A stretch of 64,000 bases of DNA. It comes from Elysia crispata. Lineage: Eukaryota; Mollusca; Gastropoda; Plakobranchidae. Within the stretch, counting starts at the first letter, position 1. Every line of letters starts with the position of its first letter. The translations under genes were made by a program, and so were the position numbers. Below are positions 1-63,664 of this stretch, in pieces. The notes under the pieces are model-generated. The model saw only the letters and a list, made by a program, of their open reading frames with translations, made no database searches and had not been told where the DNA came from. The DNA lies in contig JAWDGP010006834.1 in assembly GCA_033675545.1 (NCBI GenBank), positions 1,900,001-1,964,000 of the forward strand, given 5' to 3'.

Positions 1-27
1 CGGGCCAGTATTTTTATGTGCTTGCAG

Positions 28-124
28 GATTTACCCCGAAGTCGAAATGAAAATTTTGCGAATTCACTTTGTTCCCAAAGATCTAGATGTTCCTTAATGC
101 TAGACAATCTGCTTGGCTGTACAG
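28..124 (+). other. Candidate exon of an unidentified upstream gene
   Basis: A 97-base segment bounded by a good acceptor (gtgcttgcag) and a donor (cag then gtgggt). One frame is open throughout. A second reads PEVEMKILRIHFVPKDLDVP then TAA at 95-97, which looks like a protein C-terminus. I do not recognise either peptide, and the window edge hides the context. Confidence 0.25.
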
Positions 125-415
125 GTGGGTTGGTGTTACTTATTTATAAAACTTTTGGGAAGACTTGTAAGGCCTATAATTATACCTATAGAGAGAGGCT
201 ATGTTACTGCAAATTGTATGTCATGAGAGAAAGACAATTTTACAGTGGTGATTAAAATGTTAGTTGAGTTTAGTGGAAATTTCAAAGACATGACAAACTG
301 TCACAAATTGACTCAAATGAAACAGGGCTATAATTTATAAGGCTGAAGGTAGACACAGTTACGCCGCTAGGCACAATTGGTAGCTGATACAGCATGTTTC
401 GCTTCTGGGATCACA

Positions 416-558
416 GGGTAGAAGACAAGGTCTAAAAAGAGACAGGCACACAACTTTATAATTACGGAACTAAAAAAAGAAAGAACACAAGTACAGATTT
501 AACATAAACGTTTTGCCTTTATTGTGGCTTCATCAGATTGTGTGAAGGGTAGAAGACA
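416..558. repeat. 12-bp target-site duplication flanking copy 1
   Basis: GGGTAGAAGACA occurs at 416-427 and 547-558, immediately outside the insert. A third copy at 585-596 belongs to a longer local duplication (cttctgggatcac plus this word), so the duplication call is probable rather than certain. Confidence 0.5.
428..546 (-). mobile_element. Short Penelope-like retroelement copy 1 with hammerhead-like core
   Basis: Flanked by a 12-bp direct repeat GGGTAGAAGACA (416-427 and 547-558), read as a target duplication. On the minus strand: CTGATGA (536-530), stem II GCC/GGC (528-526 with 517-515), then AAAA where a hammerhead has GAAA, and stem III ACG-TTTA-TGT ending at a T (501). The 3' part (…AAAGTTGTGTGCC…TTTTTAGACC) is shared with the copy at 26 kb. 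The lost G should abolish cleavage. Assignment to Penelope-like elements is inferred, because that group is known to carry hammerhead motifs. Confidence 0.5.
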
Positions 559-1708
559 CAAAGTGTTACCCTTCTGGGATCACGGGGTAGAAGACACAAT
601 GTGGTAACAGAGTCATCTGATCAGCGTCCTACCTGAGGCACTAGATTTAAATTCTCTGATGCTATGCTGCAGTGGTAGCACAGTGTGCTTCGCCTTGGGA
701 AGCCTGGGTGGTCAGACAATGTGGTACGCTGTGCAAAATTTGGACTGTTACAAGGCTGGTGTACACACATACTCAAAGGGACGTCAGCTAGTTCATTCAG
801 CAGTGCTCTTGGAGTAGGAGATCCGAATCTCAACTGGTGATCCCCATCTCTGTTGAACTAATACTATAGATTGCTTTTGCGCTCTGGGGATCATAAGGTC
901 AATGGAAAAAGATTATTGTACGCAAATTACTCTCCATTAAATTTAATATACATAATTTGCCTCTGTTCTGTCTTCCTTCCCTTTTTTGTTTTCATGTCCT
1001 CTCACTCTTTGTTTTCTTTCTACCCTGTAACTGTTTCTTTGTGTACTTAACATCTCATCATTTGAGTATTTGACCCTTGTGACCTGACATCACAATGATG
1101 GAAGGTACCTGTAGGCCTTACTTACAGCAACCAGTATATCAGTTGGCACCACAGGGGTTATCTCAAGGCGGTTTCTGGCATGACAACTACCTCATGTTAG
1201 AAAAAGTTCATGAGAGGATTTTACGATTGCAGTAAAAAGATCCCATCTTTCTTTCAACAACTCAGTGTCTACCAGTGTACAGGCTATATTTTCAGCCTTA
1301 AAGTTTAATGATAAAGGTTTCTGAAAATTTGTTTCATGTTTTTTATTATTTATGTTGATCCAAACTTTTTTCAGTTGCAGAAGAAAGTTTCAGTTCATAA
1401 AATATACATTTCTCTTCATTTTTACACACATCATCAATGGATCGATAAAATTCTCAAAAGGTAGCCTGTAGCTGAAAAAAATTAGTGGACTTAATATTGC
1501 CTTCGGTTAAAACGTCTTCTTTTAATCTTAGCCTTTTCTTCAATGTCCTCGGGATGACGTAGATTGAAATAAAAGTGCATCATCAAGGTATGTCTAGTCA
1601 CGTGACATTAATGCTGGTCACTGTGTTTGGTACCTCACCACATGTAAATGAGACGACAACTGCACGTTTATTAGATGGATCCACCGTGTTTGCATGACGT
1701 ATGACGTT

Positions 1709-1813
1709 TCTGATCTGTAATCCACATTTTTTTTAACTCTTTCTCTATGAGTTCTGATAATTCAAAGTCCTTTTTTAATCCGAATGACTTCGAAATAAGG
1801 GGACTCGACTGTA
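1709..1813. mobile_element. Pogo/Tigger-like element end (relic)
   Basis: About 100 bp resembling 58010-58115, ending GGACTCGACTG and then TA at 1812-1813. CAGTCGAGTCC-type ends with TA targets are typical of the pogo branch of Tc1/mariner. The other end of this copy was not found. Confidence 0.45.
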
Positions 1814-3231
1814 CAATGTAGTGCACAGCCTAAAATAGTGATAATATGATGTGATTGCAAAAAGTATCAGAATAATGCTTCGTTAGTTCATCTCTCCACT
1901 GAAGCCAATCACAGGTCCAAACAGCTTCTTTTATAATTACATAATGTATTATAAATCGTCTTAAAAAAGAAAAAAAAAGTCACACAATATTGTGTGTTAA
2001 CCTATTTCTGATTTTAAATAGAGACTAGTCGTGTGTTTATAAATAAATTCAAGACAAAACCTGTGATTTGTGTGTTGCATTTTTTTTTGGGTTGGGGCGC
2101 CTTTGGGATTACAATTTATATTGTCGGGTGTTCATTTTGTTCAAAATGTGAGTAAAAGCTAGAAAAAAAAATACCGGATAACCTCTTTCGGTTGAGAATT
2201 TGTTTAAAGATTTGTTTGGTTGTTTTTTTTTTTAAAGCTTTTGGGTGCTGATTTTTTTCTTTCAAGGGGGAAAAACACCATTGTTTGGAAAACAGCTCAG
2301 TCTTTTTATCCACTAAAGGCGAGATGGTTAATCAAGGTATTAAGTGAATTTTTTTTTTCTTTTATACAATATAAAAATAATTTTATGAAAGGATTTGGTG
2401 TAAGATCTAGATTTATACACCCTAAAGTTTGGGACACCCAGTTGAAACTTTGTGTCAATGTGCGTTGTTCATGAAGCTATGAATGGCCTAGATCTACCTG
2501 TTCTACCTTTGAGTCATGGGGTTAGTGAGGAGCTCCATGATTGGTCTTTCTTAACAATGGCTCATTCAACAACAGGTCTATGGCAACAAACTACAATGAA
2601 TTGTCAAGAAAATTTTATAGTTTTAACCCATAGTTTTTCCTCAATTTTTAAGAACCACATTTGACACTGGTATTAGCAGATCAAGATTCAGTAAATTACA
2701 TGACTTTACATAGAATGGTTACAGTCAAGTTTGTCTCAAATAATATAGATCTATGTATATCAACCTGGAAATAGTATCCGTTCAGCTGCTTTCCATGACT
2801 TCATCATAACCCTTATAGGGAGGCTGTGTGAGTACTCGGTCTTGCCCAAGGACCTCCCACAGGCTAGCAGAGGGAAGTTTTTCCTCACTCTCCTTTCTCA
2901 GAGCTGGCTATTATCCACTACCCATTAATCTAGGCAATTGACAAGATGTCACTAATGGCGAACTGACACTATCTCTTTATCATTCTTTTACTAAATTTTC
3001 TTCTAAGTCATCTTTACTCTGTAAACCTGTACTCTAGATAAGTCAGGTATTTTTTTTTGGTAAATAAAAAGGCTGTTAGTTTGTATTCATAATTCAAAGA
3101 AGCTGTAAAACATGCACAGTGAGACCCACTGTGTCTAGGAATCCATTCCATATCAATATTTTTATTTAAAAAAAAAAAATTAAGAAGCTAATTAATTTGA
3201 AACTCTTATTTTTTTTTTAAATGAAATTTAG

Positions 3232-54829
<51,598 letters not shown>

Positions 54830-54865
54830 AAATGATATATGCACAGATGATTTTTCATCATCTGC

Positions 54866-54871
54866 AATAAA
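54866..54871 (+). terminator. POLRMT poly(A) signal
   Basis: AATAAA lies 37 bases after the POLRMT stop codon. It is a canonical cleavage/polyadenylation hexamer in the right place; the exact cleavage site is not visible. Confidence 0.75.
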
Positions 54872-55445
54872 AAAGGAATGTGATGTTGGATTAAAAAAAA
54901 AGTTGTCATCCTGGTATCAATGGAGAAACAAACAGAATGACTACTAGACAAACCATATTTCAACTTGGATGCAAGCCAGCTATTAATAGAAGCTTAACAA
55001 AGATTTTTTTTAATATTTAGAAATGGAGAAAAAACATTGTGTAGGAGTTGTCCATCCTTTGACAAATCAATTCATGGTGTTTTAAAAGTAATGTCATAAA
55101 ATGATAAATTCAGGTGACTCATTGAATTATGTTCATTGATGATGATAAACCATTTGCATTTTACCAATATTATCATTTCATGACTGGGTAGATTTTTATA
55201 AGGAATTAAACCAAATAAAGTCTTGACATCTCTTTGAGTTTTGAAATAGAACATTCATGAAATTTGAGCGACAGCCATTTGCTTCATTATTTTTATAATC
55301 GTTGCATTGCCTTGCCCGATCAACAGAGATGGATCTATGGAACAGTTTAAATGCTACATATGCCATTATTACTGCAGAAATTACACCATTTATCGGAAAA
55401 TCCTACTTAAAATGATATTGCAAAGCTGATGAATCTATATGAGTT

Positions 55446-55980
55446 CAGTAAACCTTGAATTCAACAAGCTCAGACCCAAAGAGACCTCGGGCTCAACGAG
55501 GGATTGACAAAGTCCTGTTCTTTTCCCCTCTTTGCTTCAATAAATTCACCTTGGATCCACCAAGTGTATTAACCTCAGGTTAAGCAAGATGAAGCAAGGC
55601 TGTATTGGGCCTCAATAGAAGAAAAAAACCACTTTAAAAGTTACCGTATACATGTACACTACGTCGGGCTCTTGTCTAGGCGGTAATAAAAATTAGATCC
55701 ATGAGCATCTGTGTGATTGAAGATATGTGTGTGTATATACACAGACAGGTGTATTGAGGAGAAGGGAAGGACCAGTGCGATAGGGAGATGGAGAAAAAAC
55801 CACCTGCGCATTCCAGACCTGGTGCTAGGTGAAAGGCATAGCGGCAGTAAAGAAGAAGAGATAGAGAGAGAGGAAGGGGGTGCACTCCTCAGGGTAGAGA
55901 GGCAGTGAAGGGAATGGAAAGGGGTGTTTTAGAGTGTGAAGTTATGAGGCTAGATCTAGGATTTAGGAAGCCAGGATCTA
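55446..55980. mobile_element. Pogo/Tigger-like element, copy B, truncated and inverted
   Basis: Starts CAGTAAACCTTGAATTC and follows the reverse complement of copy A (41119 back to about 40565) through shared words such as CTCAACGAGGGATT and TTGGGCCTCAATAGAAG. Homology ends near the word ggatttaggaag, before the CT runs, so the far end is missing. Confidence 0.7.
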
Positions 55981-57760
55981 CTTTATAAGTGACAGATAAA
56001 AAGAATTGTGTTCCACAACATCTCGATTGCAAGTAGGAGCAAACAGATTTTAGTAACGTATAAGAAAATAGTCTTTAGTGCAATGCCTTTAAGTACAGGT
56101 ATCACGTTTAATTTCATACTTTCCAATCAAAATCTATAAACATGACCAAAAGAGATTTCAAAGTAAGCAATCCTGTGTTATCCTTGACATAAATTGAATT
56201 AATGTTACTTTCTGAAAGACAAAAAATCACAGCTTGTTTTTATGACTTTACTCTATGATAATACCTTAATAGTTTTGCGTTGTTGATAGCAGTAAAGGAT
56301 TGGACTACAGCTGGAGATCTTGTTTTGTACAAGATAGTACATATGGATGGAAAGTGTTCTATGCCAGATGACAGATCAGAGGGTGATGAGTGTGGCTGAT
56401 GTCCATTTTTTAATTTTGTTTAAATCAATTTTCTAAATACCATATGGCCTGAACGTAAACAAAAATTTTTTTTTGGGCAGAATCCAATAAATAAATATAA
56501 ACTTCTAATTAAATGATGAATACATATTTTTCATATTGTGCTATGGGTTTTATTTTAAAGTATTCTTTGCAGACACCAGTTTGAAGATGACAGTATCTTA
56601 AGTTCATTTTCATAAAGAGAATACTGGTATTAATTTTTGAAAAGTGACAAATGACAAAGACACTGCATTACTGAGACATTTATCTTATGAAAATGAGATT
56701 TGCATTGTTTCAGTTGGTAAAGATATACCGGTAATTATGAAAATGAATTAAAAAATTTAAAAAATTTCAAATACATGAATGTATTAATTTATAAATTGAT
56801 ACCATAAAATTATGTAACGGGTAGAAATTTAAATGTTTTTTTTAAATGCTTGTTTTTTTATGTTGTTTTTTGTCCCAATGTTGTCTCTTTTTTTCCCTTT
56901 ACATTTTTCTGTCTTGGTGAAATATACAACCTCAATCTAGATGTCAATGATTAAAAAGTGCCTGAAGAAACTAAAAAAAATTACAAACATGCTATACTTA
57001 GCCAAAGAATAGTAGTGAAATTGATTCTGTTTACATGTAATTTTTTTTAATAAAATACAGTGTAATAAAAAAATTTAAAATGAAGCAAACATTGAAAAAT
57101 TTTTGAAGCTAAAATTTTATAATCATTGTCTTGATATCCTTGAGGATAATCTGAGGGAGAACGGGAATGCCTCAAAATACTGGTGAGATTTGTCCATATA
57201 AAAATCTGTAGTGTTATTGGATATTATCATTATAATGTCAAGTGCCATTTGCTATGTATATTCCCTTTCTGTGCTTTAACCTCAGCGGCGTTGTTTTGAT
57301 TTTTTCTGGCTGTACTATTTTCCTCTATTGGAGTCTCCTTAGATCTTCATTTCAAGTATTAAAGGCTGGTTTAACTTGGTGGAAAACAGAGAGTGAGACA
57401 TTCCATAACCTGTATGGTTATCAATGTAATGCTGCCACATACGCAGGTGCACCCACGGGGGGGGATATGTAAATATATCAAAAGATCAAGAAAACTTAAT
57501 AAGAAAAAGATCTGTATGGACAAAAGATTGGCTCCTAGAAAGAGCACTTTTTCTTTTGACCATCAAGCCAGTTCCAATTCAAATATGAAAATAAAATGAT
57601 TAAATTTGTGAAATTTGAATGATATTCTAGTAAATACAGTTGATTCAGTGGAAGCAAGACAAGACTGTGGCCATAGTCTAGCAGCTGAGACAAAAGATGC
57701 AAATAAACTTGAGTCCTACAATGCCTTGTGGGTGTCTGAGTGAGAGTATACATGCATAAG
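55981..57760. other. Intergenic sequence
   Basis: AT-rich; no gene, TIR pair or domain recognised. Confidence 0.4.
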
Positions 57761-58929
57761 CAGTCGAGTCCAAATAATTCGAAAGGATCCGGTTAATTCG
57801 AAGCCATCTTGAGGGGTTTTTTCATAATCTGAAAGCAGTTTCTTAGCTTGTGAAACAAAGAAAGCTATGCTTGTGTGGCAAGCAATTCTGGTGTGGGTAT
57901 GGTCCGACCACTTATGTTACAGGCAAGTCTGCAATAATACTAGGAGAAGGAAAGGGAAAGGGGTTAGGCCCAGGGACCAGGTATGAATCCCTACACACCC
58001 GAGTACATTACTGATCTGTCACCCACATTTTTTTTTACTCTTTTATCTATGTATCCTGATAATTCGAAGTTCTTTTTTTTATCCCAGGGACTTTAAATAA
58101 CTGGACTCGACTATACTCAAATCTGTTTCCATGAAGGAAGCAATGAATTGGGTATGGGATTTTACATGAAGACTTGGCTATTTCAAGGACATTACTTAAA
58201 AAAATGAGCGATCAATACTTTTAAAAATTAAACTTTATAAATCGAATTTCCACTTCCGTTTCGTAGTAATTTGAAGTCAGCTGTCTATCCATTTTGTGGT
58301 TCCCATGACCTTACAAACAGGCCGACCCAATGCCAATGTTGTACTATAAGAGGGAGTGGGAGTGACCCCATCAAGTTGTCCCATTTAACATAACCAAGAT
58401 AAAGCCTACAAACGAGAAGACTGGAACAAAGTCAGGTCTAGATCGATCTAGACTACGTGATGACAGGTAGGCACAGAGCTCTACCCTGCAAGCAGGCTAC
58501 ATGTACATCGCATAAGCTAACCACATGCTGAGTTCAATCACAGTGGGTGGCACCACCTCGCCCCTCCTCTTCCAGTCTACAAAGCGTTCACAGCTGGCCT
58601 AATCCTTTTCCCTTTCTTCCTCTTAAGTCTTATTCAAGTTATTGCAGATTCATGCCCGTAATGTAGGTGGTGTTCCACCAAAATCACTTACCAAGTTACC
58701 GTAAGGAGCATAGCACTGCATTACTAGTGCTTTCAGAATTAAAGGGAAAAAAAAACGCCAAGACAACTTCCAATTACATGTAACCAGATCCTTTTTTTTA
58801 TTATGCGTACTTTGAACGTACCAATATTTTTTAATAAAGCTTAAAGAGAGAAATACTTTGTAGAATTCATGGACTTCAAAATATCTGAGAATTCAAGCAA
58901 TCCGTATTCGAATTATTTGGACTCAACTG
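57761..58929. mobile_element. Pogo/Tigger-like TIR element(s), 1.17 kb, possibly nested
   Basis: The left end CAGTCGAGTCCAAATAATTC (57761 on) and right end (58907-58929) are 23-bp inverted repeats with one mismatch. TA follows the right end (58930-58931) but is not intact on the left. A further end of the same type (GGACTCGACTA) at 58103-58113 suggests either a 350-bp element sharing the left end or a nested insertion. No ORF of note. Confidence 0.6.
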
Positions 58930-58931
58930 TA

Positions 58932-60988
58932 CATCAGTCTGTGATTGAGAACAATCAAAAGGTAGATCCAATAAATTTAATGGTTTCACAAAAAATACTC
59001 TTTTTTTCAGTAGATAAATTGAGAAGAAAAAAAAATGTTCAACCATGGAAGGAAAAAGGAACAAAGACAAGATGTGGATATTTGAATTTAATTAAACATT
59101 CCTGATTAATATTACCAACAAATGCGCAACTGAGATGGTAATGAAATAAATATAGAACACAGAAATAGAATGTCCATACTTCAATTTGATATCGATACCC
59201 TGATCAATATTTAAGTACAAAAAATGTAATTGAAAAATGTATTTTAATATCATGCTACTATAAAAAGGAATTGTGCAAAAGTGCATAATATAAAGTTCAG
59301 AATTGTCTATTGAGAGATAATTTTAGTTTTCAGATACCATGGTGAAAATAACTTAAAACAATTTTCAGCCCTAAAAATGTAGAAGAAAACAAGATATGGG
59401 AAGAAGTTGCTGTACAAACCTGCAATCTTTCTCTGTGCAAAGCGAAATCAAAGGAATCTCGTCCTTAGTAATTTCAAATCAGCTTTTGGCTTTTTCTTGT
59501 TATTTTTGGGAACAAAATTATTAGTCAACACTAGTTTAGAACAATCAAGATGTTAATCTTTTCACCTCCAAAATGAGATTTCAATCTTCAATGCTGCTCA
59601 AAAACATCCACTTTCATCATGTCATTCGTAAGAAAAACAACAACAAAATGGCTTTTTTTTTTTATTCAATATTGATTTGGCATTGATCAAAAACATCATA
59701 TTTAGTCTCCCCAACAATTCAACAAATTGGACAGCTAAGTAAAGTGCCTGGGTAATTTAAAAGTTTGTTTCTTGTTCATTTTTCTCCGTTCTCAATGTCA
59801 ATAAAATTCACGAATGATAACTACAAAGTTTGCATATATATATCACCGAGTATAATGTACATTGTGTTTTATTAGAAGCCTCCTTGATATACATTATATC
59901 TACCATCCAAATAAGTGTTTTACAAAAAAATTAGTGAGATTACAATATCTGAAACACTAGAAAACTTAAAAATTCAAGAAGACTCAAGAAGCATTTCAAT
60001 CTAAATAAGCTTCTAAAACAATCTTGGATTTTATCTGTCTTTGTGCACACAAAATTTTAAATTTTTTAAAAAACTTGTTTTTTCCGTTTTAGGGTTTCAA
60101 ACATTATTGTTTACTTTCCATGACCAAGGCAATCAAATGTGCTAAGGAGAATTTGATTCATTTTTGTTTTTTTAGAGGCCAACTACACAAATACAACAAG
60201 TATAAATTTCTAGCTATCCTATTATAGATTTTAACATTTTTTAGTGGCACTCACCTAGAAAGAATAGAATCATAACAGAAAGAATGAATCAAGTTTGAAC
60301 TATATTTCTGATACAATAGCGGTATAAGAACAGAAAATAGGAAGGAAAAAGTCATCTATTGATTAAATTCTATTGTTTGCCATTGCCATTAATTGGTCTT
60401 GTCTTAAATGGTTCAGTCTCTCTGTATTTGGCAATGTTTGGTTTGGCCAAGTTCACCTGGAGGAATGATGCCAAGATGGGGAAGTTTTCTAGGCATGTTG
60501 AGTTTAATGTTTGCAGGGCATCCAGAAGATCCATTAAATTGTAGTCAACAAATGAGCGCTGAATAAATAGACGGAAAATTATGATACATATACTATGACA
60601 CCCACTTGAAATTTGGAAGTCTCAATGAAAAATGTATAGTACAGATAACCATTGGCCTAGGATAAACCTATAACAATTTGTAAAACTTTCTAGTTTTGAG
60701 TATTAAATTTAAAAGAAACCAAAGGTTCTATTTTGTAATTTGGAAAAAGAGGAACTTTAGATACCAACTTCCATTTTTCACTTAGGAAATGATGTAAAGT
60801 ATGCATTTTTTCTCCATATATCTTATGCTAAGAAACTTATGAAATTTAAATACAACTCGACTGTGCATGGAAAAAAATTATGTCATTATGATAAGATGTT
60901 ATATGTTTAAATAAAGTATTAAAATTTTCGCAAACACTGGTAAAAGTGAAGGGGAAGCCTAGCACAATTATTCGTGTTTCAAAGTCTT
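58932..60988. other. Intergenic sequence
   Basis: About 2 kb, AT-rich; nothing I can name. Confidence 0.4.
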
Positions 60989-61628
60989 TTAAGTCTTTCC
61001 AACCTAAAGCCCACCCAGGAAGCATAGCTTCAGTGCCTAAGCTATATTTAGAACTCTAGTCCTCTTACCTAAGGTAAGGGAGATCACTCTGATGACAATT
61101 TTTTTTTTTTGCTTTTTTCTATTTTTTTCTAGTTAGATGATATTTTGGGGGACTAAAAAAAATATTAGGACATGGAGAAATGAATAAGCTTTCAGAAAAT
61201 GTATATATTTATGTGCTTTCTACAGACTTTACTGGTGAAAAAAAATTTTTAAATGGATAAATTGGCTTAAAAAAATAAAATTGTCCTAACTGAGTCGGTT
61301 TTTCTGTTGATTTTGTTTTTCTTTTATGATTAATTTGTTTCGAAACTTACAAAATAAGAAAGAAGAAGATTTTATCTTTCAGAAAATATATAAATGTTAG
61401 TGTTTTTTATGGAAATTAGACTGTTAAAAATTATTTTCTGACCTTGAGAGAATGTATAGAAAAATACAAGTTTTAAGAATTTGGCCCAGGAAGAAAAAAA
61501 AAAAAAGATAAGAGGTAAGAGAGAACCTCATGGAGAAAGAATTCACATAAGGATCATGCTAAATCTGAAAAGATTTGTTAGCCCTTAAAAGGGCTGGGGG
61601 GTTTTGATGGGAACGACGAAGACGGGGC

Positions 61629-63303
61629 TCAGTTCTTCAGGCTGGCATGAAACTTAGCATAGCATTCACCAGCATGTAGGTGGACGTTGCAGAGATGACA
61701 CCCAGAAGTTTCACGGGTTCGACCACTGGCCATCTTCACTCCATCTTGCGCGCACTGGAAGCACCGCCTCTTGCGCCCGGGCATCTTGCCTAGAGAGTGA
61801 CTTGGGCTGTATGGGCTGCTTGATCCCTGCAGGGATGGAACATCCGGGGCCCTCCGTGCAGGCTGATCCGGCTCGGTTACAGCGACCAGAGCTTTCACTA
61901 GATGTGTGCGGAAGACGAGGTGGTTCTGGGATGCAGATGTGCGGCTGTCATCTGGTCAGGCTCGCTTCATCAGAATAAAGGCATTGATGATGGATATCTG
62001 CACAAGGTAATTGAATAGATACCTCCACCACTTCGTGCCGGGACAACCAACAGGGTAGTAGGACCTGTTCTGGTCATTCAAGTCCACGCCAAACATTGCT
62101 TTATTGTACTGCACCACAGGTTTGGGGACTTGCACTTGGACCACTCCAGCCTTCGTCCTTCTCTCCACTATCACCATCTTTGGGTCGGCGTTGGTCGACA
62201 GAATGTTGACCTGCCTCTTGTCAGTCCACTGCACAGCTACCATCCTGCCCTTCTGCCTCATCCGCACCTCACCTGGCTTCTGCTTTGAGGAAGGAAGTGG
62301 CCAGCCTTTCCTGTTAGTGCAGATTGTTCCACAGCAGGTAGTTTTTTCCTTCAAAAGATCCTCGGCCAGTTTAACAGAGATGAAGAAGTTATCAAAGTGC
62401 ACCGCGTGATTCTTCTCCAAGTGATTGGCCATCATAGACGTAACGACCTGGTGACCTAGACCATGCTCTGGCTGTGTCGCTGTCTTGCCAGTGTACACCT
62501 GAAAATTGAGCAAATAGCCTGTCTCTGCCTCTGCCAAGCACCACACCTTGAACCCTCAGGGCGTTGGTTTATTCTTTATATATTGTTTGATTGAAGGGAA
62601 CTCGTCTGGTGAAGGCAACCATCGCTTCGTCTACCAATAGGTTCTGCTTGGGGTTGTAGACTGACGAGCACACGTTCCTGATATGATCAAGCAGAGGGCG
62701 GACCTTGTACAAGGGATCATAGCCTTCGTCATTGCGTCCAGGCTGGTGTGAGGAGTCGGCCAGATGAAAATACTGGTGAATTTTCTGATAACGCTGGCGT
62801 CCCCATATATCAGCTATCGCAGGCACTCTCCAATATGGATCACTGGACCAGATAAGGCTCAGCTCTGGTACTTGATGGTGACCAAAAGTAATCAGAGTGT
62901 AGATATATTTCCTTATATCAGCGAGAGTGGCTGGCTTCCAGTACACATCCTCTGCCCCCTTTGCTTCTTGCTGCTGCTCCACATATCGGTTTGTTTCCTC
63001 GACGATCATGTTCAGCACAGAGTCAGGGAAGAACAGCTTGAAATAATCTAAAGGTCCACTGTCGACTGGTAAATCGTGAACGGGACCAGAAAATTCAGTG
63101 AACGGTTCTAGCCTGTCCGCAAAATCCACAAGCTCGTCAGTCCACTCCTCATCTTGATCTAGATCTAAACTCGGCAAAGGTATCGCCGAATTCGGAGTCG
63201 AATCTTCCTCCCCTTCGCTCATTTCGCCGAGTTCGATGTCTGATTCGTCATTCCCATCAAGATTGTGCTCAATTCGAAGCGATTGAAGAAATTCAAAGGC
63301 CAT
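61629..63303 (-). pseudogene. piggyBac transposase, one frameshift and two TGA stops
   Basis: About 555 codons from ATG 63303. In order: an acidic N-terminus; the piggyBac core with the first catalytic Asp in NLLVDEAMVAFTRRVPF, the second in AVHFDNFFISVKLAEDL and the last pair in MFGVDLNDQNRSYY; then a C-terminal cysteine-rich domain (CFQCAQDGVK…CHLCNVHLHAGEC). The frame shifts near 62575 after QTIYKE; TGA at 62556-62558 and TGA at 61956-61958 (after FILMKRA) interrupt the second frame. All catalytic Asp residues remain. The enzyme cuts at TTAA and normally excises without a scar. Confidence 0.93.
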
Positions 63304-63570
63304 TTTCTCGGGTTCAGAGCTAAATCTAACAAGAACAGGTCAAGATAAACAGGCTCGAATGACTCGATCAACCGCTAGAAAGAAAGAGAAAGTAGGCTAT
63401 CTTTGACAAATTCTGCCTCACAAACTAAAGATGATAAAAATACGCGGTTTTTTTCATTAAAGAGTTCACTTCAGCCTCGTTTTGGAATATCAACTCAGAA
63501 GTATCGTGACCAGCGAGATTTCGTTGCTTAGTAGCCTGAATAGACAATAGGGCGGTAGAGACGCATTTGG

Positions 63571-63654
63571 TCGCATTAGGTTGGAGGCGCCTATGTCGCA
63601 TCGGGTCGCATTAGGTTGGAGGCGCCTATGTCGCATTGGGTCGCATTGGGTTGG
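63571..63654. repeat. 35-bp subterminal tandem repeat (2.4 copies)
   Basis: Units at 63571-63605 and 63606-63640 and a partial at 63641-63654. Each contains CGCATTAGGTTGG, the inverted inner part of the TIR, and the palindrome GGCGCC. The last partial unit runs into the TIR itself. Confidence 0.9.
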
Positions 63655-63664
63655 AAAGACTTAA

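Larger units (their letters stand above)
125..3231. other. Region upstream of POLRMT
   Basis: AT-rich DNA in which I could not place a POLRMT first exon or promoter. It holds the Penelope-like copy at 428-546, local repeats of a segment beginning cttctgggatcac (404-427, 571-598), and a pogo-like end at 1709-1813. Around 2770-2930 the sequence is GC-richer than its surroundings but I recognise nothing there. Confidence 0.5.
60993..63660 (-). mobile_element. Nearly complete piggyBac transposon
   Basis: 2,668 bp between two TTAA sites (60989-60992 and 63661-63664). Inverted ends share GTCTTTCCAACC and continue with partial similarity (…TAAAGCCCACC against …CAATGCGACCC). The transposase lies inside on the minus strand and reads away from the right end. 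The size fits autonomous piggyBac elements (about 2.4-2.7 kb). Next to the right TIR a 35-bp tandem repeat reiterates the TIR core. Confidence 0.85.

Noticed and set aside
600..900. SINE-like tRNA-derived head (agatccgaatctc)
   Set aside because: Only a weak B-box-like word; no second copy or poly-A/simple tail in the window.
61581..61596. agcccttaaaagggct palindrome with TTAA near the transposase end, first taken as the piggyBac left end
   Set aside because: It has no match to the right end, whereas 60989-61004 matches the right TIR and carries TTAA.
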